Origin: Pseudomonadota bacterium
GTDB taxonomy: Bacteria; Desulfobacterota; Desulfovibrionia; Desulfovibrionales; Desulfovibrionaceae
Length of the DNA stretch: 47,847 nucleotides
NCBI GenBank assembly: GCA_023426275.1
Contig: JAFABC010000265.1
Coordinates: forward strand, 1 to 47,847
Direction of reading: 5' to 3'
Shown here: piece after piece, positions 36,626 to 44,538 of the stretch
How the letters are laid out: each line of letters opens with the position of its first letter
Position numbering within the stretch: position 1 is the stretch's first letter
Program-made: the position numbers and the translations under genes
Notes under the pieces: generated by a model
Told to the model about the DNA's origin: nothing
Databases searched by the model: none
The model's input: the letters and a program-made list of their open reading frames with translations, nothing else

Positions 36626-36982
36626 ATGGCTATTCCGCGCTGTTGCATGGCCTGCGACACCACGCGATGGATTCCCTGATTCAATACAGATAGCGCATCC
36701 GGATACACCTTGTCCATGGACCGGGCGTGCCGTCCTCCCCGTACGGGGGACGCAAGGGACGGCGGCCTCCGGAGCCGTCGCCACGATTTTCCGGTTTTAG
36801 CGCGCACCGATTCTCTTTTGCCGACGGCGTACAGGGATTGTCTGATAAAGTAAGATGTTATTTCACGCGCTGTCGATTTGGCATTGCAACGGCGTCGAAA
36901 ATGCGCATATACGTAACAATAGCCCTACAGGCACAGACGGATTGTCCATAGTTGTTTCTTGATGCAGCACTAACAAGGTGAG
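36626..36982. other. Intergenic region with tandem hairpins and a candidate promoter
   Basis: No gene is seen. Two adjacent inverted repeats (36732-36751 and GACGGC...GCCGTC at 36758-36779) are followed by an ATTTT stretch. They could end transcription. TTGCAA (36884-36889) and TATACG (36908-36913), 18 bp apart, may drive the downstream plus-strand gene. Confidence 0.35.
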
Positions 36983-39190
36983 ATGATTATGAAACCATTT
37001 TGCGCTATTGCTCCGCTCAGGTCGTGGCGCGAATTGGCGACGGTCTGGGCGCTGACCTTGGTGCTGTGTGTGACGGTTCTGGTCGCTGCGGCCGGGGCCG
37101 GCACCCTCTACGTGGACGCCGCCGCCACGGGCGCGGGGAGCGGAGCGGATTGGGCCAATGCCTATACCAGGGTCCAGGACGCTCTGAATGCCGCCGTCCC
37201 GGGGGATGTGGTGGAAATTTCCGGTGGAACGTACGCCGAAAACCTCACCACTCCCGGCGCCGGGGTGGCCGTCATCGGCAGCCTGGCCCAGGGACACAGC
37301 GGCACCGTGACCATCCAGGCCGTGGGAGGCTCCCCGGCGCTTACCGTGAGCCAGCAGACCACTTGGCGACGCCTGACCTTCACGAGCGATCCGGCCAGTT
37401 CCGCTGTCGCGTATGTCGTAAGCGTCGTCACCGGCAATCCCACCTTCGAGCAGTGCGTCATCGGTCCGGGGTTTCAACTGCTCTCGGTGGCGGATGCCGG
37501 CGCCTCCTTTTCCCGCAGCATCTTCAAGGAGGTCCGCGATACGACGAACGCCGCCGCCGTCAACCTCGCCGCCGCCTCCGGGGCCGTGACTTTCGACTAC
37601 TGCATGTTCATCGACATGGCCTACCGCTATATCAACGTGCGCTCCTACCTGACGGCGGATTGGAACAACTGCCTTTTTGCCGGCTTCAAGGGCCAGATCC
37701 TCAATGTGCCCGCGACCACCACCGGCACATCCGCCCAGCGCCTGCGCTGGCAGAACTGTCTGGCCATCTCCAACGAGGGCGGGCACGGCTATGATGACTA
37801 TTCGCTCATCAACAACCTTTCCAACACGGTCACGGTGCAACTCGACCACTGTCTGATCCAGCCCATCGTCCCGGTCCACATGACCACGCCGCTGTATACG
37901 GCCGGCGTCACCGTGACCAATCCCCTGTCCGGTTCGCCGGGACTCCGCCGGGGCCGCCGCGAGGCCCTGGTCAACGTGGGCATCGATGACTGGCAAAATC
38001 TCGCCGTCTGGTCGCAATTGGTCGCGACCGCCGATCTCTACGGCTTCAAGACCACCCTGGCCCTCAATACGGCCGAGGTCACCGACAGCGACTGGACGAC
38101 CATGAGCGCCGCCGTGGTCCGGGGCCACGAGGTGGCCAGCCACACCGCCCACCACGTGGTCCTGTCGGACCGCACCAAGGTTCTCAACGTCAAGTACACC
38201 GGAAGCGATCCGGCCACCGACGCCACCCTGACGGTCGACCGCACGACCCTGACCCTGCACGTTGTCGTAACGGGCGTGACCGGGGCGGATTTCGATCTGC
38301 CCTTAGGCGCGGACGGCGCCTATCCGACGCTGACCGACCTGAAAAACGCCATCAACACCCACCAGGGCTTCAAGGCGACCACCCGTACCTTCACGGGCAC
38401 CACCTACAACACCGGGGCGTTCCTGTCCCAGGATCTGGCCGCCGTCCAAAACCTCTCCGTCTTCAATCTCCAGGGTTCGTTGAATCTGGACGATACGGCG
38501 ACCTTTTACGACGAACTGGTCGTGCCCAAACAGACCATCGAGGCGAACCTGCCGGGATATTCCTGCGACGCCCTGGTTTATCCCTATCTGGAATTCGACG
38601 ACGCCACCGTGGCGGCGGCCACGGCGGCGGGGTACACGGGTGCCCGCACCGGGGAAAACGGCACCTACGCCATGGGCGATCCCGCCGGCTACAATCTCAT
38701 GCTGATCTACGCCCTGGAACCGGGCCAGATTTTCGGATCGAATCTCGACGAGACCACCCTGCGCGCCCGGCTCTCGGCCGTTCTGGAGTGGGCCAAGTTC
38801 ACGGGCGCGGCCTTTGGCCTCTATTCCCACGGCGAGGATGAATACACCCTGGAGGCGTGGCGGACGCTGCTGCGGATCATGGCCGAGGACCCGGATGTGG
38901 AAGTCGTGACCCTGGCCGAGATAGCCCGACGGATCAAGGCCGACGCCCAGTCCGTCAGCGGCACCACCTATTTTCGCACCCAGTGGCCGGATATCGTCGA
39001 TTACAGGCCCACCACCGATTCGATCCTGCTCAATGCCGGCGCGCCGTACAGCGTCGCCAAGCAGGATTTCGACGGCCAGACCGTGGCGGCCGGAGCCATT
39101 CCCACGCTCGGCCTCTACCAGATGACCCAGCCGAGCCCCCAGACGGGAAAGATGTCTCCCGCGGTGCTCCTGGAATTGCTCTTGCGCTGA
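36983..39190 (+). CDS. Secreted beta-helix and polysaccharide deacetylase (NodB-like) protein
   Basis: This ~735-residue protein starts at 36983 or the ATG two codons later. It has an N-terminal signal/TM segment (residues ~20-39). Residues ~40-320 have the right-handed beta-helix pattern (TLYVDAAATGAGSGADWANAYTRVQDAL, then GDVVEISGGTYAENLT). Residues ~328-480 contain NodB-like motifs: NVGIDDWQN with Asp 335/336, and GHEVASHTAHH (382-391), which holds metal-binding His residues. A C-terminal part with YPYLEFDD, GLYSHGEDEY and an ALREL-like helix completes the fold. It probably binds and deacetylates an extracellular or cell-wall polysaccharide. Fusion of both modules is uncommon. Confidence 0.78.
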   Translation: MIMKPFCAIAPLRSWRELATVWALTLVLCVTVLVAAAGAGTLYVDAAATGAGSGADWANAYTRVQDALNAAVPGDVVEISGGTYAENLTTPGAGVAVIGSLAQGHSGTVTIQAVGGSPALTVSQQTTWRRLTFTSDPASSAVAYVVSVVTGNPTFEQCVIGPGFQLLSVADAGASFSRSIFKEVRDTTNAAAVNLAAASGAVTFDYCMFIDMAYRYINVRSYLTADWNNCLFAGFKGQILNVPATTTGTSAQRLRWQNCLAISNEGGHGYDDYSLINNLSNTVTVQLDHCLIQPIVPVHMTTPLYTAGVTVTNPLSGSPGLRRGRREALVNVGIDDWQNLAVWSQLVATADLYGFKTTLALNTAEVTDSDWTTMSAAVVRGHEVASHTAHHVVLSDRTKVLNVKYTGSDPATDATLTVDRTTLTLHVVVTGVTGADFDLPLGADGAYPTLTDLKNAINTHQGFKATTRTFTGTTYNTGAFLSQDLAAVQNLSVFNLQGSLNLDDTATFYDELVVPKQTIEANLPGYSCDALVYPYLEFDDATVAAATAAGYTGARTGENGTYAMGDPAGYNLMLIYALEPGQIFGSNLDETTLRARLSAVLEWAKFTGAAFGLYSHGEDEYTLEAWRTLLRIMAEDPDVEVVTLAEIARRIKADAQSVSGTTYFRTQWPDIVDYRPTTDSILLNAGAPYSVAKQDFDGQTVAAGAIPTLGLYQMTQPSPQTGKMSPAVLLELLLR

Positions 39191-39272
39191 CGCCGTCGCT
39201 TCGGAATCCGGTGTTCCCCCCGACGGAACGCCAGCCGACCCGGGCAAAACCCGCGAACGCGAGGAGGGGAGC

Positions 39273-40262
39273 ATGAACAGGCGCAAGTTCATCAGGCAAA
39301 CGGTTGTGCTGGCGGCGTCCCTGGCCCATGGTGGTGGCATGGTCGCCAAAGCGCAGGCGCAGGGGCCGCAACCGGAGCCCGGTCACAGGCAGGCCGGCTA
39401 TGACTGGCACAAGGTCGGCGACGTGGATGTTGTCGCGCTGTCCGACGGCACCCTGCGCAGTAAGGCCAAGCTGCAAAGCGACACCCCCGATCAGGTGGAG
39501 GCGCTGCTCCGGGCCGCCTCTGTCCCGTCCCCCCGCGTCACCTCGGTCAATGCCTTTCTTATCCTCCAAGGGAAACGGCGTATTCTCGTCGACGCCGGGG
39601 CAGGGACGCTGCTTGGGCCGACGCTCGACAAACTGCCCGGGAGTCTTGAGGCGGCGGGATTCAAGCCCGAGCAGATCACGGATATCCTGCTCACCCATAT
39701 CCATGGCGATCATTCGGGCGGGCTGACCGTCAACAACACGATGGTTTTTCCCTCGGCCACGGTGCACGTGAACCGCGTGGAGGCGGATTTCTGGTTGACC
39801 CCCGCCAACATGGACAGGGTCGGCGCGTATTTCAGGCCCATGTTCGTGGGGGCCAAGGCATCGCTGGCCCCGTATGTCGCCGCCGGGAAGGTCGCGTCGT
39901 TCGAGGCCGGGGCAACGGTGCTCCCCGGGATATCCACCCAGGCCGCCGCCGGGCACACGCCGGGGCACAGTTTTTACATCCTGGACAGCCGGGGCGGGCG
40001 GCTGGTCTTTTGGGGCGACACGGTCCATGTGGCCGAGGTCCAGTTTCCCCGTCCGGACGTCTCCATCGAGTACGACCTCGATCCCGTTGCGGCCGGCAGG
40101 CAACGCGAACGGGCCTTTTCCGAGGCGGCCAGCCAGGGACACCTTGTGGCCGGAGCGCATATTTCCTTCCCTGGCATCGGTCACGTGGCCAAGGCCGACC
40201 CTGGCTACCGGTGGTGGCCCGTGCCGTACGTCAACGAGGCTTCGGGGAAACAGCAGGCATGA
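39273..40262 (+). CDS. Tat-exported MBL-fold metallohydrolase
   Basis: This 329-residue protein begins MNRRKFIRQTVVLAASLAHG, a twin-arginine (RRKFI) signal. The metallo-beta-lactamase fold shows NAFLILQGKRRILVDAGAG, the HxHxDH motif THIHGDHSGG (His 142, His 144, Asp 146, His 147), AGHTPGHSFYIL and VFWGDTVH. It resembles periplasmic MBL proteins of the lactonase/hydrolase type; the substrate is unknown. A Shine-Dalgarno-like GAGGAGGGG lies upstream of the start. It follows the deacetylase by 82 bp on the same strand. Confidence 0.85.
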   Translation: MNRRKFIRQTVVLAASLAHGGGMVAKAQAQGPQPEPGHRQAGYDWHKVGDVDVVALSDGTLRSKAKLQSDTPDQVEALLRAASVPSPRVTSVNAFLILQGKRRILVDAGAGTLLGPTLDKLPGSLEAAGFKPEQITDILLTHIHGDHSGGLTVNNTMVFPSATVHVNRVEADFWLTPANMDRVGAYFRPMFVGAKASLAPYVAAGKVASFEAGATVLPGISTQAAAGHTPGHSFYILDSRGGRLVFWGDTVHVAEVQFPRPDVSIEYDLDPVAAGRQRERAFSEAASQGHLVAGAHISFPGIGHVAKADPGYRWWPVPYVNEASGKQQA

Positions 40263-40309
40263 TTCCGGTTGGAGGCGAGGGGAACACCGCAGTGGGCGCG
40301 GGAGGTTCT

Positions 40310-41527
40310 TTATTGCTCCGGCGTCGCATCGGGCCTGTCGCGTAATTTCCGCCGGTTGAGCAGCAGCGACACCACGGCAAGGAGGGCGACAGCGCCGCCG
40401 AGGAGGAATGGCGCTTGCGGGCTGATGCTGTCCCACAGCAGGCCGGCCACAACGCTTCCGGCGAGTGAGGAAAACCCAAGGGACATATGAAAGATGCCCA
40501 TGGCCGTCCCTTTGTGCGATTCGTCGATCTTGTCCCGAATGAGGGCTTTGCCGATGCCTTCGGTGAGGCCCATGAACAGGCCGTAAAGGGGAAACAGCAA
40601 CCAGACGGCGGACATAGTTGCGAAAGCGAATCCAAAATAGACGATGGCGTAGAGAAGCCAGCCGGAGACGATCATGCGCCATCTTCCGAAACGATCGCTC
40701 AACAACCCCAGAGGGTAGGAACTGACGGCATAGACGGCATTGAAGATGGTGTAGGCGAAGATGGTTTGCAGATCGGACAGGCCGAGGTTTTTTGCCCGCA
40801 AAATGAGAAACGTATCGCTGGAATTGGCAAAGGCAAAAATGCCGAGCAGGCCGAGGGTGATCCAATAGCCTTTCGAGAGTTTCGGCAGTGCGTCCTTGTG
40901 ACCGGGAATGCAGGCCCCGGCCGCCGTGTCCTGTCGATTCGGCGCACGCTTCTCTTTGAGGCCGAAGGTCAGCCAGACAGCGGCGATTCCGGGGATCGTG
41001 GCAATGAGGAATATTGTCCGGTACCGCCCCGGAAGAAGCGCCAACAAGCCCATGCTGAGAAGAACGCCGACAATGGCTCCGGACGTGTCCATCATCCGGT
41101 GGAAGCCGTAGGCCCGGCCTCCCCGGGAGGCCTCCACCGCATCGGCGATGAGCGCATCGCGGGCGGTCGTGCGAAGTCCCTTGCCGAAACGGTCGAGGGA
41201 TCTGGCCAGGAAGACCAGCGGCCAGGAGAAGGCCAGGGCCATGAGCGGCTTGGACAGCGTCGCCAGTCCGTATCCCCAGCGAATGTAGGGCACGCGCCGC
41301 CCGATTTTATCGCAGTGCCAGCCGGAGAGGCCCTTCATGAGGCTGACGATGGCCTCGGCGACACCTTCAATGATGCCCAGGACGACAACCGGGGCGCCGA
41401 GCGCCGAGGTCAGGAAAAGCGGGACAACGGGGTAGAGCATTTCGGAGGCGACATCGGTAAAAAAGCTCACCCAGCCCAGTTTGATGACAGTCCGGGGCAG
41501 GGCTGTGTCGGAACAGTTTGTTTTCAT
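40310..41527 (-). CDS. MFS transporter
   Basis: This 405-residue protein starts MKTNCSDTALPRTVIKLGWVSFFTDVASEMLYPVVPLFL, with twelve predicted TM segments. It contains MFS signatures such as GWHCDKIGRRVPYIRWGYG (loop 2-3) and DRFGKGLRTTARDALIADAV. The 'FFTDVASEMLYPVVPLF' start is typical of a bacterial MFS group found near metal-resistance genes. Substrate is unknown. It converges with the MBL gene, and a longer in-frame reading to 41953 has no coding character and is rejected. Confidence 0.85.
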   Translation of the reverse strand: MKTNCSDTALPRTVIKLGWVSFFTDVASEMLYPVVPLFLTSALGAPVVVLGIIEGVAEAIVSLMKGLSGWHCDKIGRRVPYIRWGYGLATLSKPLMALAFSWPLVFLARSLDRFGKGLRTTARDALIADAVEASRGGRAYGFHRMMDTSGAIVGVLLSMGLLALLPGRYRTIFLIATIPGIAAVWLTFGLKEKRAPNRQDTAAGACIPGHKDALPKLSKGYWITLGLLGIFAFANSSDTFLILRAKNLGLSDLQTIFAYTIFNAVYAVSSYPLGLLSDRFGRWRMIVSGWLLYAIVYFGFAFATMSAVWLLFPLYGLFMGLTEGIGKALIRDKIDESHKGTAMGIFHMSLGFSSLAGSVVAGLLWDSISPQAPFLLGGAVALLAVVSLLLNRRKLRDRPDATPEQ

Positions 41528-42010
41528 GGTGTCTTCTTCTTGGCGGACGTCCCGTTTCGGGGCCAGGCCCGGTTCGCGAAAAAGGAAGTGGGCACGGCAT
41601 TGCGGGCCGGGGGCGGCGGCCGCAAGTTCCGGCATTGCGCCATGGCTCTCCGGGCCGGCCTTGGCGAGGTCCCCCCAGGTTGGCACCGCTTCTGCCGCGG
41701 CCTCGGTCCGGACGATAGGAACGTTTGCAGACGTTTTCCAGTGCTTCCTGATGGCTGCCCGGGCCATGCGGATGCCATGACCGCATATCCCCGGGCAAAG
41801 AGCCAACGCGACCTCGCCCACCACGTCAGGAATTTGCCGGGCCAACCGGTCTGAACGAACCACAGGGGGGCGGTTCCCTGCACCCGGTCCGGACCACGTC
41901 ACCAAAGCGTCGTCCCCCACGGGCTGGCCGCGTTTCCGGTCTTTTTTCACCATCTCCCTCTGCTGCGACGGCTTTCGCGGGCGTTTGCCCGGTTTCGGGC
42001 ATTCCCGGGC
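41528..42010. other. About 480-bp gap between MFS gene and arsR promoter
   Basis: No convincing gene. The frame open upstream of the MFS start encodes a Pro/Arg/Ala-rich sequence without motifs, typical of high-GC noise. The leftward MFS promoter should lie here but I cannot place it. The ArsR promoter begins at the right edge. Confidence 0.4.
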
Positions 42011-42051
42011 TTGACATGTTCGACGATTTGGCTATTTTGCCAATTAGCCAA
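42011..42051 (+). promoter_or_regulatory. arsR promoter with overlapping inverted-repeat operator
   Basis: TTGACA (42011-42016) and TATTTT (42033-42038) with a 16-bp spacer form a good promoter. The operator TTGGCTA-N10-TAGCCAA (42028-42051) covers the -10, so a bound repressor would block RNA polymerase. It lies 15-40 bp upstream of the ArsR-type gene. Confidence 0.75.
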
Positions 42052-42066
42052 TGCTTGGAGTTTGCA

Positions 42067-42378
42067 ATGAAATCGCGTCGCTTTTCAAAGCAAGTCAAAA
42101 TTTTCAAGGCATTAGCGCATGAAACGCGAATGCTTGTCGTCGATGAGCTGTCGCGTGGCGAGCGGTGCGTGTGTGAACTGACCGAGTTGGCGGGGATCGA
42201 TATCTCGACCATGTCGAAGCATTTAAGTGTGTTGCGTGAAGCGGGCATTGTCGATTCCGAAAAAAGGGGCACGCAGGTGTACTATCGACTGCTGACCCCG
42301 TGCGTCCTGAAGCTCTTCAGCTGCGTGCAAAATGTCTCTGCACGCGCGCGGTGCGCCCGGCAGGGGGAGAACGCATAA
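42067..42378 (+). CDS. arsR: ArsR/SmtB-family repressor, arsenite-sensor type
   Basis: This 103-residue protein starts MKSRRFSKQVKIFKALAHETRMLVVDELSRGERCVCELTELAGI. The CVC motif (Cys 34, Cys 36) in the DNA-recognition helix is the arsenite site of classic ArsR (ELCVCDL). The winged helix continues with DISTMSKHLSVLREAGIVDSEKRGTQVYYRLL. A third thiol cannot be placed with certainty (C-terminal Cys 79, 86 and 96 exist). ATG 42067 has a TGGAG site; the longer frame from 42016 begins inside the promoter. It should repress its own promoter and the next operator. Confidence 0.88.
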   Translation: MKSRRFSKQVKIFKALAHETRMLVVDELSRGERCVCELTELAGIDISTMSKHLSVLREAGIVDSEKRGTQVYYRLLTPCVLKLFSCVQNVSARARCARQGENA

Positions 42379-42395
42379 TTTTTTTGTCGGAATCT

Positions 42396-42419
42396 TTTGC
42401 TGATTGGCAAAATATACAA
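42396..42419. promoter_or_regulatory. Second ArsR operator upstream of the DGC gene
   Basis: TTTGCTGATTGGCAAAATATACAA matches the reverse complement of the first operator at 20 of 24 positions. It lies between arsR and the DGC gene (ATG 42476). It likely places the downstream genes under the same control. Confidence 0.7.
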
Positions 42420-42475
42420 ATACTGTCGGGATTGAGTCTCGCGTGGTGATTCCGGCAACAAACCTGGAGAATGTG

Positions 42476-42862
42476 ATGTCCGAGAACAAAAGTTGCTGTT
42501 GCTCCGCTGCCCCCAAACTCGTTTTTGCCTGCTCCGGCGGCGCCGATGTCGGAGCCCTGGCCGATCAGGCGGCCCGGAAGCTCACGGCGGACGGTGTGGC
42601 GAAGATGTTTTGCCTGGCCGGAATCGGAGGGCGTGTGAGCGGGATCATGAAGACCACCGAAGCCGCCGCCAAGGTGGTCGCCATTGATGGCTGTCCCTTG
42701 AATTGCGCGCGCAAGACCCTGGAGCAGGCCGGTTTTACGGAATTCACCCATGTCCAGCTTGCCGATTTGGGGTTCAATAAAGGGGAAAGCCCCGTGACCG
42801 AGGACCGCGTGGCGTCGGTAGCCATGGCGGTTGCTCCCCATTTTGCCAATCAGTGCGGTTAG
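42476..42862 (+). CDS. DGC-domain putative metal-binding protein
   Basis: This 128-residue protein starts MSENKSCCCSAAPKLVFACSGGADVGALADQAARKL. It has an N-terminal CCC cluster and the DGC motif IDGCPLNCARKTLE (residues ~70-83) of the DGC/zinc-binding family (PF08859). Such proteins occur beside metalloid-resistance and thioredoxin genes and are thought to bind metal via cysteines. ATG 42476 follows GGAGAATGTG. A longer frame from 42404 overlaps the operator and is not used. Confidence 0.85.
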   Translation: MSENKSCCCSAAPKLVFACSGGADVGALADQAARKLTADGVAKMFCLAGIGGRVSGIMKTTEAAAKVVAIDGCPLNCARKTLEQAGFTEFTHVQLADLGFNKGESPVTEDRVASVAMAVAPHFANQCG

Positions 42863-42891
42863 TTGGATGCGACAAGGCGCATGACGCGGGA

Positions 42892-42907
42892 GGCCGCTTC
42901 GGCGGCC
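42892..42907 (+). other. UUCG hairpin between DGC and permease genes
   Basis: GGCCGC-TTCG-GCGGCC is a perfect 6-bp stem closed by a C(UUCG)G tetraloop, among the most stable RNA hairpins. It lies 30 bp before the permease ribosome site. No T-run follows, so it is more likely an mRNA-stability or processing element than a terminator. Confidence 0.55.
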
Positions 42908-42939
42908 AACGCGCTGTCCCGAGAATCAGGAGATTGTAC

Positions 42940-44031
42940 ATGGAACCGCTTGGATGCAAGACCTGCTGCGCGAAGGAAGCCGTGGGCGAGGGCCCGGCGA
43001 CGGGCCAAGGGAAGCTCGTCCGCTATCTGCTGCTCTGCGCGCCGGCCCTGGTGGCCTGGTGGCTGGTCTATGGCATGTTGCCCGGTGTTTCCCGCCTTCT
43101 CACCTACACCGTGTTCGGGCTCACCCAGGGAAGCCATCTCGGCGACTCCTTGGAGTTCTTCTTTTATGACACGCCCAAGGTGCTTATGCTGCTCACCCTC
43201 GTGGTCTTTGGAGTGGGCATCATCCGCACCTTCTTCACCCCCGAGCGGACAAGACGAATCCTTGCCGGGAAAAGAGAGTCCGTCGGCAACGTCATGGCCG
43301 CGCTGCTCGGCATCGTCACGCCCTTTTGCTCCTGCTCGGCCGTGCCGCTTTTCATCGGTTTTGTCACGGCGGGCGTCCCTATGGGGGTGACGTTCTCCTT
43401 TCTTATTTCCGCCCCCATGGTCAATGAAATCGCCCTTGTCCTGCTTTACGGCCTTCTGGGTTGGAAGGTGGCGGCCTTATACCTCGGCACGGGATTGTTC
43501 GTGGCCATCCTCGCGGGATGGGTGCTTGGAAAGCTTAATCTGGAGCCGTATGTCGAAGACTGGGTCCTGAAAATCCGGACCGATCCTTCCGCCGTCCCTG
43601 CGGACGAACAGACCTGGACGGATCGCATCGAGGCCGGGCTGCACGCGGTCAGGGACATCGTCGGCAAGGTCTGGATCTATGTCGTGGCCGGGATTGCGGT
43701 GGGAGCCGGAATCCACGGATACGTGCCCGAGGGATTCATGGCGTCGATCATGGGCAAGGGCGCGTGGTGGTCGGTGCCGGCCGCCGTCCTGGTCGGAGTG
43801 CCCATGTATTCCAATGCGGCCGGGATCGTGCCCGTGGTTGAAGCGCTGCTCGGGAAGGGGGCTGCGCTTGGGACCGTCCTGGCCTTCATGATGTCCGTCA
43901 TCGCCCTGTCGCTGCCCGAGATGGTGATCCTGCGCAAGGTGCTCAAGCCCCGCCTGATCCTTGTTTTTGCCGGTGTTGTGGGCCTTGGCATCCTGCTTGT
44001 GGGCTATCTTTTCAATGCCGTTATTGCCTAG
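42940..44031 (+). CDS. Permease of the DUF318/ArsP family
   Basis: This 363-residue protein starts MEPLGCKTCCAKEAV, with three cysteines near the N-terminus, after AGGAGATTGTAC. The transmembrane region has the signature GIVTPFCSCSAVPLFIGFVTAGVPMG (Cys 130, Cys 132), typical of ArsP-type permeases (PF03773). A second half repeats the fold with VPMYSNAAGIVPVVEALL. ArsP members export trivalent organoarsenicals; others move other solutes. Context after arsR supports a metalloid role. About ten TM segments are seen. Confidence 0.85.
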   Translation: MEPLGCKTCCAKEAVGEGPATGQGKLVRYLLLCAPALVAWWLVYGMLPGVSRLLTYTVFGLTQGSHLGDSLEFFFYDTPKVLMLLTLVVFGVGIIRTFFTPERTRRILAGKRESVGNVMAALLGIVTPFCSCSAVPLFIGFVTAGVPMGVTFSFLISAPMVNEIALVLLYGLLGWKVAALYLGTGLFVAILAGWVLGKLNLEPYVEDWVLKIRTDPSAVPADEQTWTDRIEAGLHAVRDIVGKVWIYVVAGIAVGAGIHGYVPEGFMASIMGKGAWWSVPAAVLVGVPMYSNAAGIVPVVEALLGKGAALGTVLAFMMSVIALSLPEMVILRKVLKPRLILVFAGVVGLGILLVGYLFNAVIA

Positions 44032-44061
44032 CGAAACGACACTGCATTCTGGAGGAACGTC

Positions 44062-44295
44062 ATGGAGATCAAGGTGCTTGGTCCTGGTTGTCCGAAGTGC
44101 AAGGAAACTGAAAAGCTGGTCCGCGAAGCCGTGAGCGAGGCTGGTGTGACCGCGACGGTGGAAAAGATTTCTGATTTTCAACAAATCGCTGGCTATGGGG
44201 TGCTTTCCACGCCTGCGGTCGTCATTGACGGCGATGTCAAGGTGGTGGGCAAGGTCCCATCGAAAAGCGAACTGCTTTCCTGGCTTACGGCGTAG
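44062..44295 (+). CDS. Small thioredoxin-like protein (thioredoxin_3 type)
   Basis: This 77-residue protein MEIKVLGPGCPKCKETEKLVREAV... has a CPKC active site (Cys 10, Cys 13) and the cis-Pro segment STPAVVID. This is the TM0996/MTH895 family of minimal thioredoxins. Its gene often follows a permease of the DUF318 type. It may reduce or hand over metal/thiol substrates. Good RBS GGAGGAACGTC. Confidence 0.92.
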   Translation: MEIKVLGPGCPKCKETEKLVREAVSEAGVTATVEKISDFQQIAGYGVLSTPAVVIDGDVKVVGKVPSKSELLSWLTA

Positions 44296-44331
44296 GCCGG
44301 GTTCCGGCTTAAGCATGTCTTTTGGCGTGAC

Positions 44332-44368
44332 GCTGGCCACCGGTCAGGAGCATCGGTGGCCGGCTTTT
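44332..44368 (+). terminator. Rho-independent terminator after the small thioredoxin gene
   Basis: An 11-bp stem (GGCCACCG with CGGTGGCC plus three outer pairs) around an 11-base loop is followed by TTTT. It lies 37 bp after the stop. It probably ends the arsR-dgc-permease-thioredoxin transcript. Confidence 0.75.
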
Positions 44369-44538
44369 CAGGCAAAGGGGGGCGTGGTGTCCCTGTCCGT
44401 TTTCTACCGTTTCAATGATGTATGCTTCGATATGAAAAGGCCGTGGCGTTCTTCCTGTGTGGTTGGGCTGATTCCTGCCGAATGGTCGATTGGTCTCTTC
44501 AATGCCCTTGGCATTGAAATAAAACAATGGGGGATGTC

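Noticed and set aside
41528..41953. N-terminal extension of the MFS transporter to 547 residues
   Set aside because: The extra residues show no membrane or domain pattern; ATG 41527 starts the family N-terminus.
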